DNA of 64,000 nucleotides from Gammaproteobacteria bacterium (GCA_030425195.1 JAUIAV010000015.1:1-64000); one strand, 5' to 3'. Counted from the first letter of the stretch, positions 52,596 through 61,237 are shown. Numbers and translations are program-made. The notes: a model not told the origin generated them from the letters alone.

Positions 52596-54107
52596 GTGTA
52601 CAAACTCGGCGCTCTGGACGCTGGCTTCCTCTACAACGAAACGGACCGCAGCCCTCAGCACATCGCTTCCGTTCAGATTCTCGAGCTGCCCGAGGGGGTG
52701 GACGAGGCGCAGTTCGTGGAAAACGTGAAGTCACTGATGGCGGAGCGGATCCATCTGGTGCCCTATTTCACGAACAAGCTGCGCTTCGTGCCGTTCAATC
52801 TCGATCATCCGGTCTGGGTGAAGGACCGGGCGTTCTCGCTCGACAATCACGTGCACACCATGGACATCCCGGCCCCCGGCGATCGCCTCGCCCTGGAGCA
52901 GACCATCGCCTCCCTGCACGAGCAGCGCCTGGACCGGTCCCGGCCGCTCTGGGACCTCTGGATTCTCACGGGTCTCGAAGGTGGCCGGGTGGCCACCTAC
53001 AACCGTTGCCACCACGCCTGCCTCGACGGCATGGCAGGTCAGGCGATGATTGCCACCATCATGGACGTCACACCACAACCGCGCAGCGTGGCGCCGGCAC
53101 CGGAAGGCTTCTTCAGTCGGAACGATGATCAGACACCCGGGCAGCTCATGGCGGGCGCTGCTGAAAGCTTCATGAAATTTCAGGCAAAGCAGCCCCTGGC
53201 CGCATTCAATGCCCTGGAGACATCCGCACGGCTGTTCCGCCGCACCTTCGACCCGAGCAAAGGTCTGGGTGCGGTGCGCACCGGCGCGCCCGCAACCCGG
53301 TTCAACCGTACCGTGGAGCGCAAGCGCACCTATGTGACCGGCGAGCTGCCTCTGGAGTCGGTGAAGAACATCGCCAAGGTCACCCAGACCAAGGTGAACG
53401 ACGTGTTCCTGGCGGTGGTCGGCGGTGCGCTGCGCCGTTACTTCGAACGCACGGGAGAACTGCCCAAGGCGCCGCTGATTGCCGGTTGCCCCGTTTCCCT
53501 GCGCAAGCCCGGAGATACCAACCCGAACAATCAGGTCACCATGATGATGGTGAGCATGGGTACGGACGAATCCGATTGCGGCGAGCGGCTGCAGACCGTT
53601 GCCCAGTCCGCGCGGACGGCGAAGGGTTTCACTCAGGACGTGGCGCTGAGCTACGATGCAGAGGTGTCCCTGCCGGGCCTGCCGGCCGCCCTGTCCACGG
53701 GAGCACGCCTGCTCGAGCTCACCCAGGCTCCGAACCTGCCGGGTGTCCGGCCGCCCTGCAACGTGGTGGTCTCGAACGTGCCGGGCCCCAACGTACCGCT
53801 GTACATGGCCGGTGCGCGGATGCTGACCCACTACCCGGTATCCATCCCGGCGCACAGTCAGGCGGTGAACCTGACCGTGCAGAGCTACGACGGTCAGCTG
53901 TTTTTCGCGGTGACCGCCTGTGCCAGGGCGCTGCCCGATGGTGACGTGCTCAGGAGCGATCTGTTCGCAGCCTTCGAGGAGCTGAAAGCCCGATATGACC
54001 TGCCGAGAGTCTCTGCGGCAGTGCAGCAACGGGAGGCGCAAGAGCCTGCTCCATCGGTTCAGGAAGCACCCGTGGAAGAACCTGGAAAGCAGTCTGAAGC
54101 AGCCTGA
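52596..54107 (+). CDS. wax ester synthase/diacylglycerol acyltransferase
   Basis: WS/DGAT enzymes join acyl-CoA to a fatty alcohol or diacylglycerol, making wax esters or triacylglycerol. The 503-residue protein has the active-site motif HHACLDG (His139, His140, Asp144), PLW before it, and the C-terminal NVVVSNVPGPNVPLYMAGARM of the family. AAGGAG at 52583-52588, seven bases upstream, favours GTG 52596 (VYKLGALDAGF); ATG 52578 would add six residues. The C-terminal tail is Glu/Pro-rich. It lies just upstream of the phasin gene. Confidence 0.93.
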   Translation: MYKLGALDAGFLYNETDRSPQHIASVQILELPEGVDEAQFVENVKSLMAERIHLVPYFTNKLRFVPFNLDHPVWVKDRAFSLDNHVHTMDIPAPGDRLALEQTIASLHEQRLDRSRPLWDLWILTGLEGGRVATYNRCHHACLDGMAGQAMIATIMDVTPQPRSVAPAPEGFFSRNDDQTPGQLMAGAAESFMKFQAKQPLAAFNALETSARLFRRTFDPSKGLGAVRTGAPATRFNRTVERKRTYVTGELPLESVKNIAKVTQTKVNDVFLAVVGGALRRYFERTGELPKAPLIAGCPVSLRKPGDTNPNNQVTMMMVSMGTDESDCGERLQTVAQSARTAKGFTQDVALSYDAEVSLPGLPAALSTGARLLELTQAPNLPGVRPPCNVVVSNVPGPNVPLYMAGARMLTHYPVSIPAHSQAVNLTVQSYDGQLFFAVTACARALPDGDVLRSDLFAAFEELKARYDLPRVSAAVQQREAQEPAPSVQEAPVEEPGKQSEAA

Positions 54108-54150
54108 ATATCCTATAAAAACAATGAGATAAAATTTTTTTAAATTCTGG

Positions 54151-54190
54151 TTGCACTGCACAATGTTGTGGTGCACAATGCTCTTGTGCA
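54151..54190. promoter_or_regulatory. TGCACAATG repeats upstream of the phasin gene, candidate PhaR site
   Basis: TGCACAATG occurs at 54157-54165 and 54172-54180 (15-bp period), with TTGCACT just before and the inverted TTGTGCA at 54184-54190. TGCA-rich repeats before phasin genes are typical targets of PhaR, and phaR is 2.8 kb away. The A+T-rich surroundings (54108-54150) carry a T-run (ATTTTTTT) that could also end the previous transcript. Confidence 0.5.
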
Positions 54191-54301
54191 TCGCAACAGA
54201 TCAGACAAAATCGTTCGCGACCGGTCGTCAACAGACAACCGATAGCGAGACCCGGACCGGGTCGCATGCAACCAAGCTCGATTACATATAGGAGACCCCT
54301 C

Positions 54302-54646
54302 ATGAGCGTACTGGAAAATGGACTGGAGAATGCAGGCAAGCTGGGTCGTCAGCTGTTCGATCTGAACAACGAGACCATGGTGAAGTTTGTTGATCTCTCT
54401 ACGGAGAACTTCAAGAAGTACCTGGAACTGAACCAGACTTACGTTGCCAAGCTGCCGGAAGTCAACGACGTGAGCTCTTTCGTGGAGCTGCAGCGTGAAT
54501 ACGGCCAGAACCTGTGGGAAGGCATGCAGGCCGACCTGCGCGCCCGCGGCGAGATCGTTCGCGAAGCGGTCGAGCAGACCGGTGCCCTGGTTCGCGGCAC
54601 GGTCGAAGAAACCGCTGCCGAAGTAGAGGCCAAAGAAGCCGCATGA
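54302..54646 (+). CDS. phaP: phasin family protein
   Basis: Phasins coat polyhydroxyalkanoate granules. The 114-residue product is almost wholly amphipathic helix, with the family segment ENFKKYLELNQTYVAKL and an Ala/Glu-rich tail. AGGAG upstream decides ATG 54302 over the open frame from 54266. A hairpin (GGAGGACGG/CCGTCCTCC, 54653-54675) and a strong terminator follow, so the gene is transcribed at a high level from its own promoter. Confidence 0.88.
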   Translation: MSVLENGLENAGKLGRQLFDLNNETMVKFVDLSTENFKKYLELNQTYVAKLPEVNDVSSFVELQREYGQNLWEGMQADLRARGEIVREAVEQTGALVRGTVEETAAEVEAKEAA

Positions 54647-54689
54647 TGCGTCGGAGGACGGTTGCACCGTCCTCCAGACCTGCTTGCAG

Positions 54690-54728
54690 AACCGGCTGCT
54701 CTCCTGTGAGAGCCGCCGGTTTTTTTTT
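54690..54728 (+). terminator. intrinsic terminator of the phasin gene
   Basis: AACCGGC-T-GCTCTC pairs with GAGAGC-C-GCCGGTT around CTGT (one mismatch), followed by eight T. Canonical Rho-independent terminator. Confidence 0.93.
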
Positions 54729-54763
54729 ATCCTGTCACATCATCCCTGAGCAGAGGGACCCAC

Positions 54764-56497
54764 ATGTCTGATCACTCCGAGGCAGAAAACAAGGCCCAAA
54801 CCGGGACCGGAACGGAATCCCCCGAACAGATTGCCGAACGGACCGAAGCGGCGGCTGCCGCTCCCGGGCTCGGTGTGGACGCACGTTCCATCCTGGATAC
54901 CTGGGGGACGATTCTCGAGCAAGCCGCGAAGCAGCCTCGGGCGTTTCTGGCCGCGCAGGCGGAACTGGGATCGAAGCTGAGCGAGATCTGGCTGGGGGAG
55001 GAGGGATCAGACTCCAGCAAACCCCCGCCTGCGTCCCCGGATGACCGGTTCAGTGATCCTTCCTGGCAGGAGAGCGGACTCTACCGGCGCCTGCGCCGTT
55101 CCTACGATGCCTGGGCGCGCAGCATGGATACCTGGCTGGACGATTCCGGTCTCACCGGGATGGACCGGGATCGGGCACAGTTCGTCATGAACGCCGCCAA
55201 GGACCTGCTGGCGCCGGTCAACACGCTGCCGGGCAATCCGCAGGCGCTGCGCCGGATCCGCGAAACCCGTGGTGCGAGTTTCGTGCAGGGGGTGAGGAAT
55301 TTTCTGGACGACCTTCAGCACAACCATGGCTATCCGGCGGTGGCCGACCGGAAAGCGTTCGAGCTGGGGCAGGACGTTGCTGCCACCGAGGGTGCGGTCG
55401 TTTTCCGCAACGAGCTTTTCGAGCTGATCCAGTACCGTCCGCTGACCGAACGGGTCTCCTCGACTCCACTTCTGTACGTCTTTTCTCAGGTGAATCGCTT
55501 CTATCTGGGCGATCTCACTCCGGATCGCAGCCTGTTCCGGCGGCTGCTGGAATCGGGCACTCAAGTGTATGCCATCAGCTGGCGCAATCCGACCCGGGAC
55601 CAGGGCGACTGGAACATCGACACCTATGCGGATGGCGTGATCGATGCGATCCGCGTCATCCAGCAGATCAACCGGCGCAAGAAAGTCCATCTGATGGGCC
55701 TCTGTGCGGGTGGTCTCGTCGCCGCGGCTGCCGCGGGCGTGATGAAGGCGCGGGACGACGACTGGGTCGCCTCGCTGAGCCTGTTCGTGAACGTGCTCGA
55801 TTCCCGGCCCGGTGAAAGCGAGTTCGGCCTGTTCACCACGGAGCGGTCCGTGGACGCTCAGAAAGCCGCCGTCCGGGCCAGCGGCGTATTCACGGAACGG
55901 AACGTGTTCGAAATGTTCGCGATGCTCAGAATCGAAGAGAACGTGATGAGCTTCTTCCGCAGAAACTACCTGCTCGGCGAGGAACCGCTGAAGCATCCGC
56001 TGCTGTTCTGGTCCATGGACTACACGCGGGTGCCCGCCGAGATGCAGTGCGACTTCATCGATCTGGGCCAGTACAACCGGCTTGCCAAGAAGGAACAGCG
56101 GGTGCTGGGAAAGCGGGTGGATCTGTCAAAGATCGGTTATCCCGTTTATGTGATGGCGGGTTCCACGGATCACATCACCCCCTGGAAAGCCTGCTATCGG
56201 AGCACGCAGCTGTTCGGCGGTGACATCGTCTTCGTCCTGACGAATCAGAATCACACCCAGACCATCTCCAGCCGGGTGGACAATGCGCATCTCAAATACT
56301 GGGTGGCGCGGGAGACGCCGGAAGATCCGGATCAGGCATTGCAGTCAGCCGAGGCGCATGATGGCAGCTGGACCGGACACTGGATCCACTGGCTCGCCGG
56401 CCATGGGGGCAATCCGGTGAAGCCCAGGAAAAGTCTCGGTAACAAGGCGTTCCCCGTGCTGGGGCCGGCGCCGGGCGAGTACGTCCGAGAGCACTAG
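54764..56497 (+). CDS. phaC: polyhydroxyalkanoate synthase PhaC
   Basis: PHA synthase polymerises hydroxyacyl-CoA into polyester. The 577-residue protein has the lipase-box-like GLCAGG with nucleophile Cys314, Asp469 in GSTDHITPW and His497 in NQNHTQT, the expected C-D-H triad. The N-terminal part (about 1-100) is acidic and variable. The length is near class I enzymes, which use short-chain monomers, but the exact class is not certain from sequence. It lies after the phasin terminator, so it has its own transcription start. Confidence 0.93.
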   Translation: MSDHSEAENKAQTGTGTESPEQIAERTEAAAAAPGLGVDARSILDTWGTILEQAAKQPRAFLAAQAELGSKLSEIWLGEEGSDSSKPPPASPDDRFSDPSWQESGLYRRLRRSYDAWARSMDTWLDDSGLTGMDRDRAQFVMNAAKDLLAPVNTLPGNPQALRRIRETRGASFVQGVRNFLDDLQHNHGYPAVADRKAFELGQDVAATEGAVVFRNELFELIQYRPLTERVSSTPLLYVFSQVNRFYLGDLTPDRSLFRRLLESGTQVYAISWRNPTRDQGDWNIDTYADGVIDAIRVIQQINRRKKVHLMGLCAGGLVAAAAAGVMKARDDDWVASLSLFVNVLDSRPGESEFGLFTTERSVDAQKAAVRASGVFTERNVFEMFAMLRIEENVMSFFRRNYLLGEEPLKHPLLFWSMDYTRVPAEMQCDFIDLGQYNRLAKKEQRVLGKRVDLSKIGYPVYVMAGSTDHITPWKACYRSTQLFGGDIVFVLTNQNHTQTISSRVDNAHLKYWVARETPEDPDQALQSAEAHDGSWTGHWIHWLAGHGGNPVKPRKSLGNKAFPVLGPAPGEYVREH

Positions 56498-56517
56498 GGA
56501 GCGCCTGCCGGGGCGGC

Positions 56518-57537
56518 TCAGGCCCCCGGCTGAATCTGCACCTTGATGGTGCGCTGAGACTTGTCATCGGCAACGGCGAAAGCCCTGTCGACCTCGTCCA
56601 GAGAGAAGGTATGGGTCACCAGCGGCTCGATCAGCCCGGCGTGCTTCGCGGCCAGTGCCGTCCCGATGGCAAAGTCTCCCTGGTCCTGTTCGCGGCTGTA
56701 GCAGTTTGATGCCGCCAGGGTCAGTTCCTTCGAGAAGAAGGGCATGCCCGGCAGCTTCGGGCTGCCCGTGAAGACGCCGAGGAGTGATATCCGGCCTCCG
56801 GTTCTCGCGACCAGTACCGACTCAGTCAGGGTTTCGGTCTCACCTCCGACGGTTTCCACCACCACGTCGACGAACTGATCACCCACCTCGTCCAGCAGTT
56901 CCTTCGAGCTCCCGTACACCCGGTCGGCACCGAGGGCACGGGCGAGCTCCTGCTGATGCGGGTGCCGGGCGGTGATCAGTACCTCCGAGGCACCCGCTTC
57001 CCTGGCCGTGAGGATGGAGAGCAGGCCGATGGTACCGGCACCGATGATGGCCACCCGGTCGCCGATGCCGATCCCGCCGATACGGGCACCCCGGACACAG
57101 ACGGCCAGAGGTTCGGAGAGTCCGGCCGCGCGCCGGTCCAGGCCGGCAGGCAGGGCGTGGAGGAGGTTTTCCGGCACGCAGACGTATTCCGCAAGGCCAC
57201 CGGGGAGGGCGATGCCGAACAGCTTCGTTTCCGCGCAGAGATTGGCCCGGCCCGTGCCGCAGCTGAAGCAGGCTCCGCAACCCAGGATGGGCTCCACTGC
57301 GACGTGCTCGCCGGTGCCGACCCGGCAGCCGTCACCGATCGAGTCGATGATTCCGGCCACTTCATGACCGGGCTGCATGCCCCGGGGGTTGCCCATTGCC
57401 GCGTGATAGATGTGCAGATCCGAGCCGCAGATGCCGGCGGCCGTGACGCCGATGCGGACCCAGCCCGGTTCAGGTTCCGGCAGCGCGCGTTCCTTTACAC
57501 CGATGTCGCCCGGCCCGCTGTAGACGGCGGCTTTCAT
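56518..57537 (-). CDS. zinc-dependent alcohol dehydrogenase family protein
   Basis: A 339-residue medium-chain dehydrogenase: catalytic zinc ligands in GICGSD and GHE, structural zinc cysteines in GCGACFSCGTGRANLC, and the cofactor loop GAGTIGLLSI. It resembles the L-threonine/sorbitol dehydrogenase branch. The substrate is unknown. Convergent with phaC; divergent from the GYD gene. Confidence 0.87.
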   Translation of the reverse strand: MKAAVYSGPGDIGVKERALPEPEPGWVRIGVTAAGICGSDLHIYHAAMGNPRGMQPGHEVAGIIDSIGDGCRVGTGEHVAVEPILGCGACFSCGTGRANLCAETKLFGIALPGGLAEYVCVPENLLHALPAGLDRRAAGLSEPLAVCVRGARIGGIGIGDRVAIIGAGTIGLLSILTAREAGASEVLITARHPHQQELARALGADRVYGSSKELLDEVGDQFVDVVVETVGGETETLTESVLVARTGGRISLLGVFTGSPKLPGMPFFSKELTLAASNCYSREQDQGDFAIGTALAAKHAGLIEPLVTHTFSLDEVDRAFAVADDKSQRTIKVQIQPGA

Positions 57538-57670
57538 ACGCTCTCACTCCCCACGTGCCCGATGATCCAGGCATCCTAAGCGTTGCGTTCGCCGCGAACA
57601 ACGCTGGCAAGTACCCGCCCGCCGGGTACACTGGCCCCAGATCGGGCCAGGAAGTGACAGGAGGGGAGTC

Positions 57671-57976
57671 ATGGCAACCTACATCATGATGAGCACGCTG
57701 ACGGACGAGGGGAGAAAGACACTCAAGGAGCGCCCGGAGCGGCTGAGGGAAGTGAACAAGGAAGTGGAGTCCATGGGGGCGAAGGTGGTCAGCCAGTTCG
57801 CCGTTCTCGGCGGCTATGACTTCGTCAACATCATCGATGCGCCCACCAATGAGGTGATGTCGCGGATATCCATGGAGCTCGGCTCCCGGGGCACGATCAA
57901 GGTCACCACCTATCCGGCCATGGAGATCGGTGCGTTCGTGGACATGCTCGAAGGAAAAATTCCGAGCGGGAACTGA
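57671..57976 (+). CDS. GYD domain protein
   Basis: A 101-residue single-domain protein with the family motif GGYDFVNIIDAPTNEV after a helix starting LTDEGRKTLKERPERL. GYD-domain proteins have a ferredoxin-like fold and unknown function. The stop TGA is two bases before the ATG of the GYD-acyltransferase gene, so the two are co-translated. Confidence 0.85.
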   Translation: MATYIMMSTLTDEGRKTLKERPERLREVNKEVESMGAKVVSQFAVLGGYDFVNIIDAPTNEVMSRISMELGSRGTIKVTTYPAMEIGAFVDMLEGKIPSGN

Positions 57977-57978
57977 TC

Positions 57979-59034
57979 ATGCCTACCTACGTCATGCTCA
58001 TGCGCTACCACTCGGATGGCTTCAGGGCCTTCAAGGAAGACCCGGATCGTCTTCGGGAGATCAACGAGGCGCTGCAGCGATGGGAAGCTAAGGTGGTCGA
58101 GAGCTATCACATGCTCGGCGACTGGGACCAGATCACCGTGTTCGAGGCACCGGACAACTTCAAGGCGTACCGCGCCACGCTGGCCCAGGAATTCGGCACC
58201 ACGGCGGACACGGAGATACTGCCGACCATCAACCAGGATCTCTTTGCCAAGCTGATCTCCACGGAAGCGGGCACCGTCGGCCCCCATGAGTGGCAGATCA
58301 CCTGGTGGGCCAGGGTCGCACGCCTCGCCTGGCGGCGTCATGCCTATGGCCAGTGGGTTTATCCCTACTGTAAGCCGCTGACGATCACAGGCAGAGAGAA
58401 GTTCCGTCAGATCAAAGGGCCCTGCATCGTCGTGGCCAATCACACCAGCCACATGGATGGGCTCGTGCTCAACTGCGCCCTGCCGCAGCGGATCCGGTTC
58501 AACGTCTACTCGGGTGCTGCGGCGGACCGCTGGTTCGTGAAGGGGCGCAAGGAGCTGGTCATGCAGCCCTGGTACCAGTCCCTGGCCATGGGCACCTTCC
58601 CCATTCAGCGGGGCGGGGGCTCCCGCGCCCTCGACTATCCGAAATGGCTGCTCGACAAGGGCTGTAACCTGATCATCTTTCCGGAGGGGACCCGGTCAAC
58701 CAGCCGCAGCATGGCGAAGTTCAAGCACGGGGTTTCCATTCTGGCGCTGGAGAAGAAAGTACCGGTGGTGCCGGTGTTCCTCACCGGTCTGAGGAAGCTC
58801 AGGCCCAAGGGATCGCGGGAGCTGTTCCCCGGACCCGTAGGCGCGCACATCCTCGATCCGATCACGTTCCCGGAAGGCACGGAGGTGCCGGAAGCCACGC
58901 GGATGATCTACGACGCGCTGAACGAGGTGCATCTGCGGGTCGGTCAGTATGGTGACGAGGCAGCGCACCCGGACTGGAAACCGCCTCCGCCGGACCGGGC
59001 GCAGCCGGAAGGGGCTACAGCAACGCCTGCCTGA
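57979..59034 (+). CDS. fusion of a GYD-like domain and a 1-acyl-glycerol-3-phosphate acyltransferase (PlsC type)
   Basis: The 351-residue protein has two domains. Residues 1-95 are a GYD-like domain (family motif altered to GDWDQITVFEAPDN) similar to the free GYD protein encoded just upstream. Residues about 125-330 are a PlsC-type acyltransferase with HTSHMD (His155, Asp160, HX4D motif), a FPIQRGG glycerol-phosphate region and FPEGTRS (234-240). PlsC adds an acyl chain to lysophosphatidic acid. The GYD fusion is unusual; it may regulate the acyltransferase. The last 20 bp overlap the convergent lipase gene. Confidence 0.85.
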   Translation: MPTYVMLMRYHSDGFRAFKEDPDRLREINEALQRWEAKVVESYHMLGDWDQITVFEAPDNFKAYRATLAQEFGTTADTEILPTINQDLFAKLISTEAGTVGPHEWQITWWARVARLAWRRHAYGQWVYPYCKPLTITGREKFRQIKGPCIVVANHTSHMDGLVLNCALPQRIRFNVYSGAAADRWFVKGRKELVMQPWYQSLAMGTFPIQRGGGSRALDYPKWLLDKGCNLIIFPEGTRSTSRSMAKFKHGVSILALEKKVPVVPVFLTGLRKLRPKGSRELFPGPVGAHILDPITFPEGTEVPEATRMIYDALNEVHLRVGQYGDEAAHPDWKPPPPDRAQPEGATATPA

Positions 59035-59932
59035 GCCAGGCGACCAGATCGGCGACCACTTCGTCCCGGTTCGTTTCGTTGAGCATTTCGTGGCGCCCGT
59101 CGGGATAAAGACGATAGTCCACCTGCCTGACCTGGGCGCGGTAGCGTTTCAGCAGCCGGTTGAGACCCTTCTCTTCATCGTGCACGGGATCTGCCTGACC
59201 GGCGAACACGTAAATGGGCAGATCCGCGGGAATGCCGGTGATGAATGCCTTCCTGCGGGCTTCCCGGGCCCCGGCCATCAGATTGACGATGGAACCGGCC
59301 CGCAGGACGAATCCGCAGGCCGGATCGTCCACATAGCGCCGGACCTGGTCCCGATCTCTGGAGAGCCATTCGAATCCGGTGGCATCGGGTCCGTCGAAGG
59401 GCTCGTTGGATTTTCCGAACAGCAGGTTCTGCAGCAGTTCCGAGTGAGCGTCGAATCCGTGTCGCCAGGACTCGAACCGGGCGATGGTGTGTGAGAGCCA
59501 GAGCGCAAACGCGCCGCCCAGTCCGGGAGAGCCGGAAAGCACGGCGGCGTCGATCTCGCTGCCGAACCGGTAGAGATACTGCTGCGACAGCATGGAGCCC
59601 ATGCTGTGACCGACCAGAGCGTGCGGCAGGCCCGGGTGCTTGCTCCGGATCATGCGGGTCAGCTCGGCCGCGTCCTCGATGGTGCGGTTCCAGCCGTCTT
59701 CGCCCATGTCTCCGTAGTGCTCCGGACTCGAGGAGGCGCCGTGACCGCGATGATCCTGGGCGTAAACGACGAAGCCGGCGGCGGTGAGATGCCCGGCGGT
59801 CCAGTCGTAACGGGCGGCGTGCTCGCCCATGCCGTGAGCAATCTGCACCGAGGCGACCGGGTCGCCATCCGGCAGCCAGCGGTAGTAGTGCATAGGGTGG
59901 CCGTCCGCCACGGTGAGTGTCTGTGTATCCAT
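59015..59932 (-). CDS. monoacylglycerol lipase-like alpha/beta hydrolase
   Basis: A 305-residue hydrolase of the S33/monoacylglycerol lipase group: HGMGEHAARYDW, DHRGHGASS, nucleophile Ser110 in VGHSMGS, and Asp and His in FAGQADPVHDE and LYPDGRHEMLNE. It could release fatty acids from glycerides or phospholipids. It starts at 59932, sharing one base with the upstream HAD gene stop (TGATG). Confidence 0.87.
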   Translation of the reverse strand: MDTQTLTVADGHPMHYYRWLPDGDPVASVQIAHGMGEHAARYDWTAGHLTAAGFVVYAQDHRGHGASSSPEHYGDMGEDGWNRTIEDAAELTRMIRSKHPGLPHALVGHSMGSMLSQQYLYRFGSEIDAAVLSGSPGLGGAFALWLSHTIARFESWRHGFDAHSELLQNLLFGKSNEPFDGPDATGFEWLSRDRDQVRRYVDDPACGFVLRAGSIVNLMAGAREARRKAFITGIPADLPIYVFAGQADPVHDEEKGLNRLLKRYRAQVRQVDYRLYPDGRHEMLNETNRDEVVADLVAWLRQALL

Positions 59933-60735
59933 CAGGGCGAACCCGTATCCAGAATGCGGTAAACGGCCTGGGCCACGCCGGCCTCGTCGTTCCGCCCGGT
60001 CACATGGGTAGCCTCGGCCTTGGTGTGCTCGTCCGCCTGGCCCATGGCCACCGCGGCTCCGGCTGCCCGGAACATCTCGATGTCGTTCTCCGAATCCCCG
60101 AAGGCCACCACCTGCTCGGCGGTGATGCCGAGGTGCCGGCAGGCGGCATTCAGCGCATCACCCTTACTTGCCGAGGCCGAGGTGAGGGTGAGCAGCACCT
60201 TGCCGGTGGGTCCGATGCTGTTGAGAAACAGCACCTGATCCTGAAAACGGGGCTGCAGCTCGTCGCGAATGCGTTTGTTGATGGCGCTGCCCTGAATCAC
60301 AGCGACGCGGGGCAGGGAGTCTGCCGCGCCGGTGAGCTTCCTGACCCATTGCATCTCCGCCGGTACCTGGCTGTGATCGGGTTCGCCGTCGAGCTTCAAC
60401 AGGACCCGGTCGCTCACGGTGACCGTTGCCACACACCGGTCCGAGTCACAGATCTCGTAGAGTTCCCGGACGAAATCTGCCGGCAGCCGCTCGTCGAACA
60501 CATCCGTACCGCTGACCGGATCGAACACCTGGGCGCCGGAGCAGGCGATGACCAGACCTTTGATGCCGATCTGCTCCTCCACCCGCTGTGCCATCTGCAC
60601 CCATCGGGCAGTGGCGATCATCACCTGAAAGCCGGCTTCGTGAGCGCGTTTGAGCGCGGTGATGTTCTCCTGTGGAACGTCTTCCCCGACGAGCAGGGTT
60701 CCGTCCAGGTCTATGGCAAAGGCGCGAAATGTCAT
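59932..60735 (-). CDS. Cof-type HAD-IIB family hydrolase
   Basis: The 267-residue phosphatase has motif I FAIDLDGTLL (Asp9, Asp11) and the C-terminal VVAFGDSENDIEMFRAAG typical of the Cof group of sugar-phosphate phosphatases. ATG 60735 gives MTFRAFAIDLDG; the open frame further upstream reaches into the tRNA gene and is not coding. Substrate unknown. Forms a two-gene transcript with the lipase. Confidence 0.9.
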   Translation of the reverse strand: MTFRAFAIDLDGTLLVGEDVPQENITALKRAHEAGFQVMIATARWVQMAQRVEEQIGIKGLVIACSGAQVFDPVSGTDVFDERLPADFVRELYEICDSDRCVATVTVSDRVLLKLDGEPDHSQVPAEMQWVRKLTGAADSLPRVAVIQGSAINKRIRDELQPRFQDQVLFLNSIGPTGKVLLTLTSASASKGDALNAACRHLGITAEQVVAFGDSENDIEMFRAAGAAVAMGQADEHTKAEATHVTGRNDEAGVAQAVYRILDTGSP

Positions 60736-60798
60736 GATGTGGACTCTGAAAGTTAACCGACCGGCCCGGGCCGATCGTTTCAAGGGCTTGCTGCCGTT

Positions 60799-61147
60799 TG
60801 GTGCCCGGGGCCGGAATCGAACCGGCACGGAGTTGCCTCCGAGGGATTTTCTTACCCGCTACAGCTTTCGCTGCCGGAGCCACTTGGACGCCGTTTGTGG
60901 TCTGGACTTTCTCTTCACCCTATCCACTGTCCTGCGCCGTCTGGCGAGGAACCCGACGTAGGCGGGAGCCGTTAAGTCTCTACACTTTTCCAGGAATCGA
61001 AGCAGATGCCGTTCCAGGACTTAGCTCGGGATTGCCACCGGCGAACCGTAAGGTTTCCCCGAATTTGACTCCATTCACACAGAGGTTTCCCGACTGTGTG
61101 CTCAACTTGATTAAGTCCCTTGTGTCTACCAGTTTCACCACCCGGGC
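60799..61147 (-). tRNA. tRNA-Leu (UAA) interrupted by a group I intron
   Basis: The two exons, 61147-61113 (35 nt) and 60850-60799 (52 nt), join to an 87-nt leucine tRNA: acceptor GCCCGGG/CCCGGGC with discriminator A and encoded CCA, anticodon stem AGGGA/TCCCT around CTTAAAA (anticodon TAA), long variable arm CGGAG-GCAA-CTCCG, and T-arm GCCGG-TTCGATT-CCGGC. The exons are separated by 262 nt after U34, that is, inside the anticodon. Confidence 0.95.
60851..61112 (-). ncRNA. group I self-splicing intron in tRNA-Leu(UAA)
   Basis: The intron follows the U at the exon end and ends in G (GGGTAAG), as group I introns do. P1 can be built from exon CUU plus intron AA against UUGAG, giving a U-G pair exactly at the 5' splice site. 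Core elements in order: AATTCGGGGAAACC (P), CAATCCCGAGCTAAGTCC (Q), GTGTAGAGACTTAACGG (R, with GACTT for P7) and AAGAGAAAGTCCAGA (S). A CACACAG/CTGTGTG stem (P2) and an AGCGAAAGCT GNRA hairpin (P9) are also seen. There is no open reading frame, so no homing endonuclease. The features match the cyanobacterial/plastid tRNA-Leu introns. Confidence 0.92.
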
Positions 61148-61237
61148 AGACGGCTGCAGCATATCAGAACGTCAGGAAAAACGGAGAGCGTCAGGTGCTT
61201 ATCTGTTATGGTTCCCGCTAGAGGTGAGGAGGGTGGT

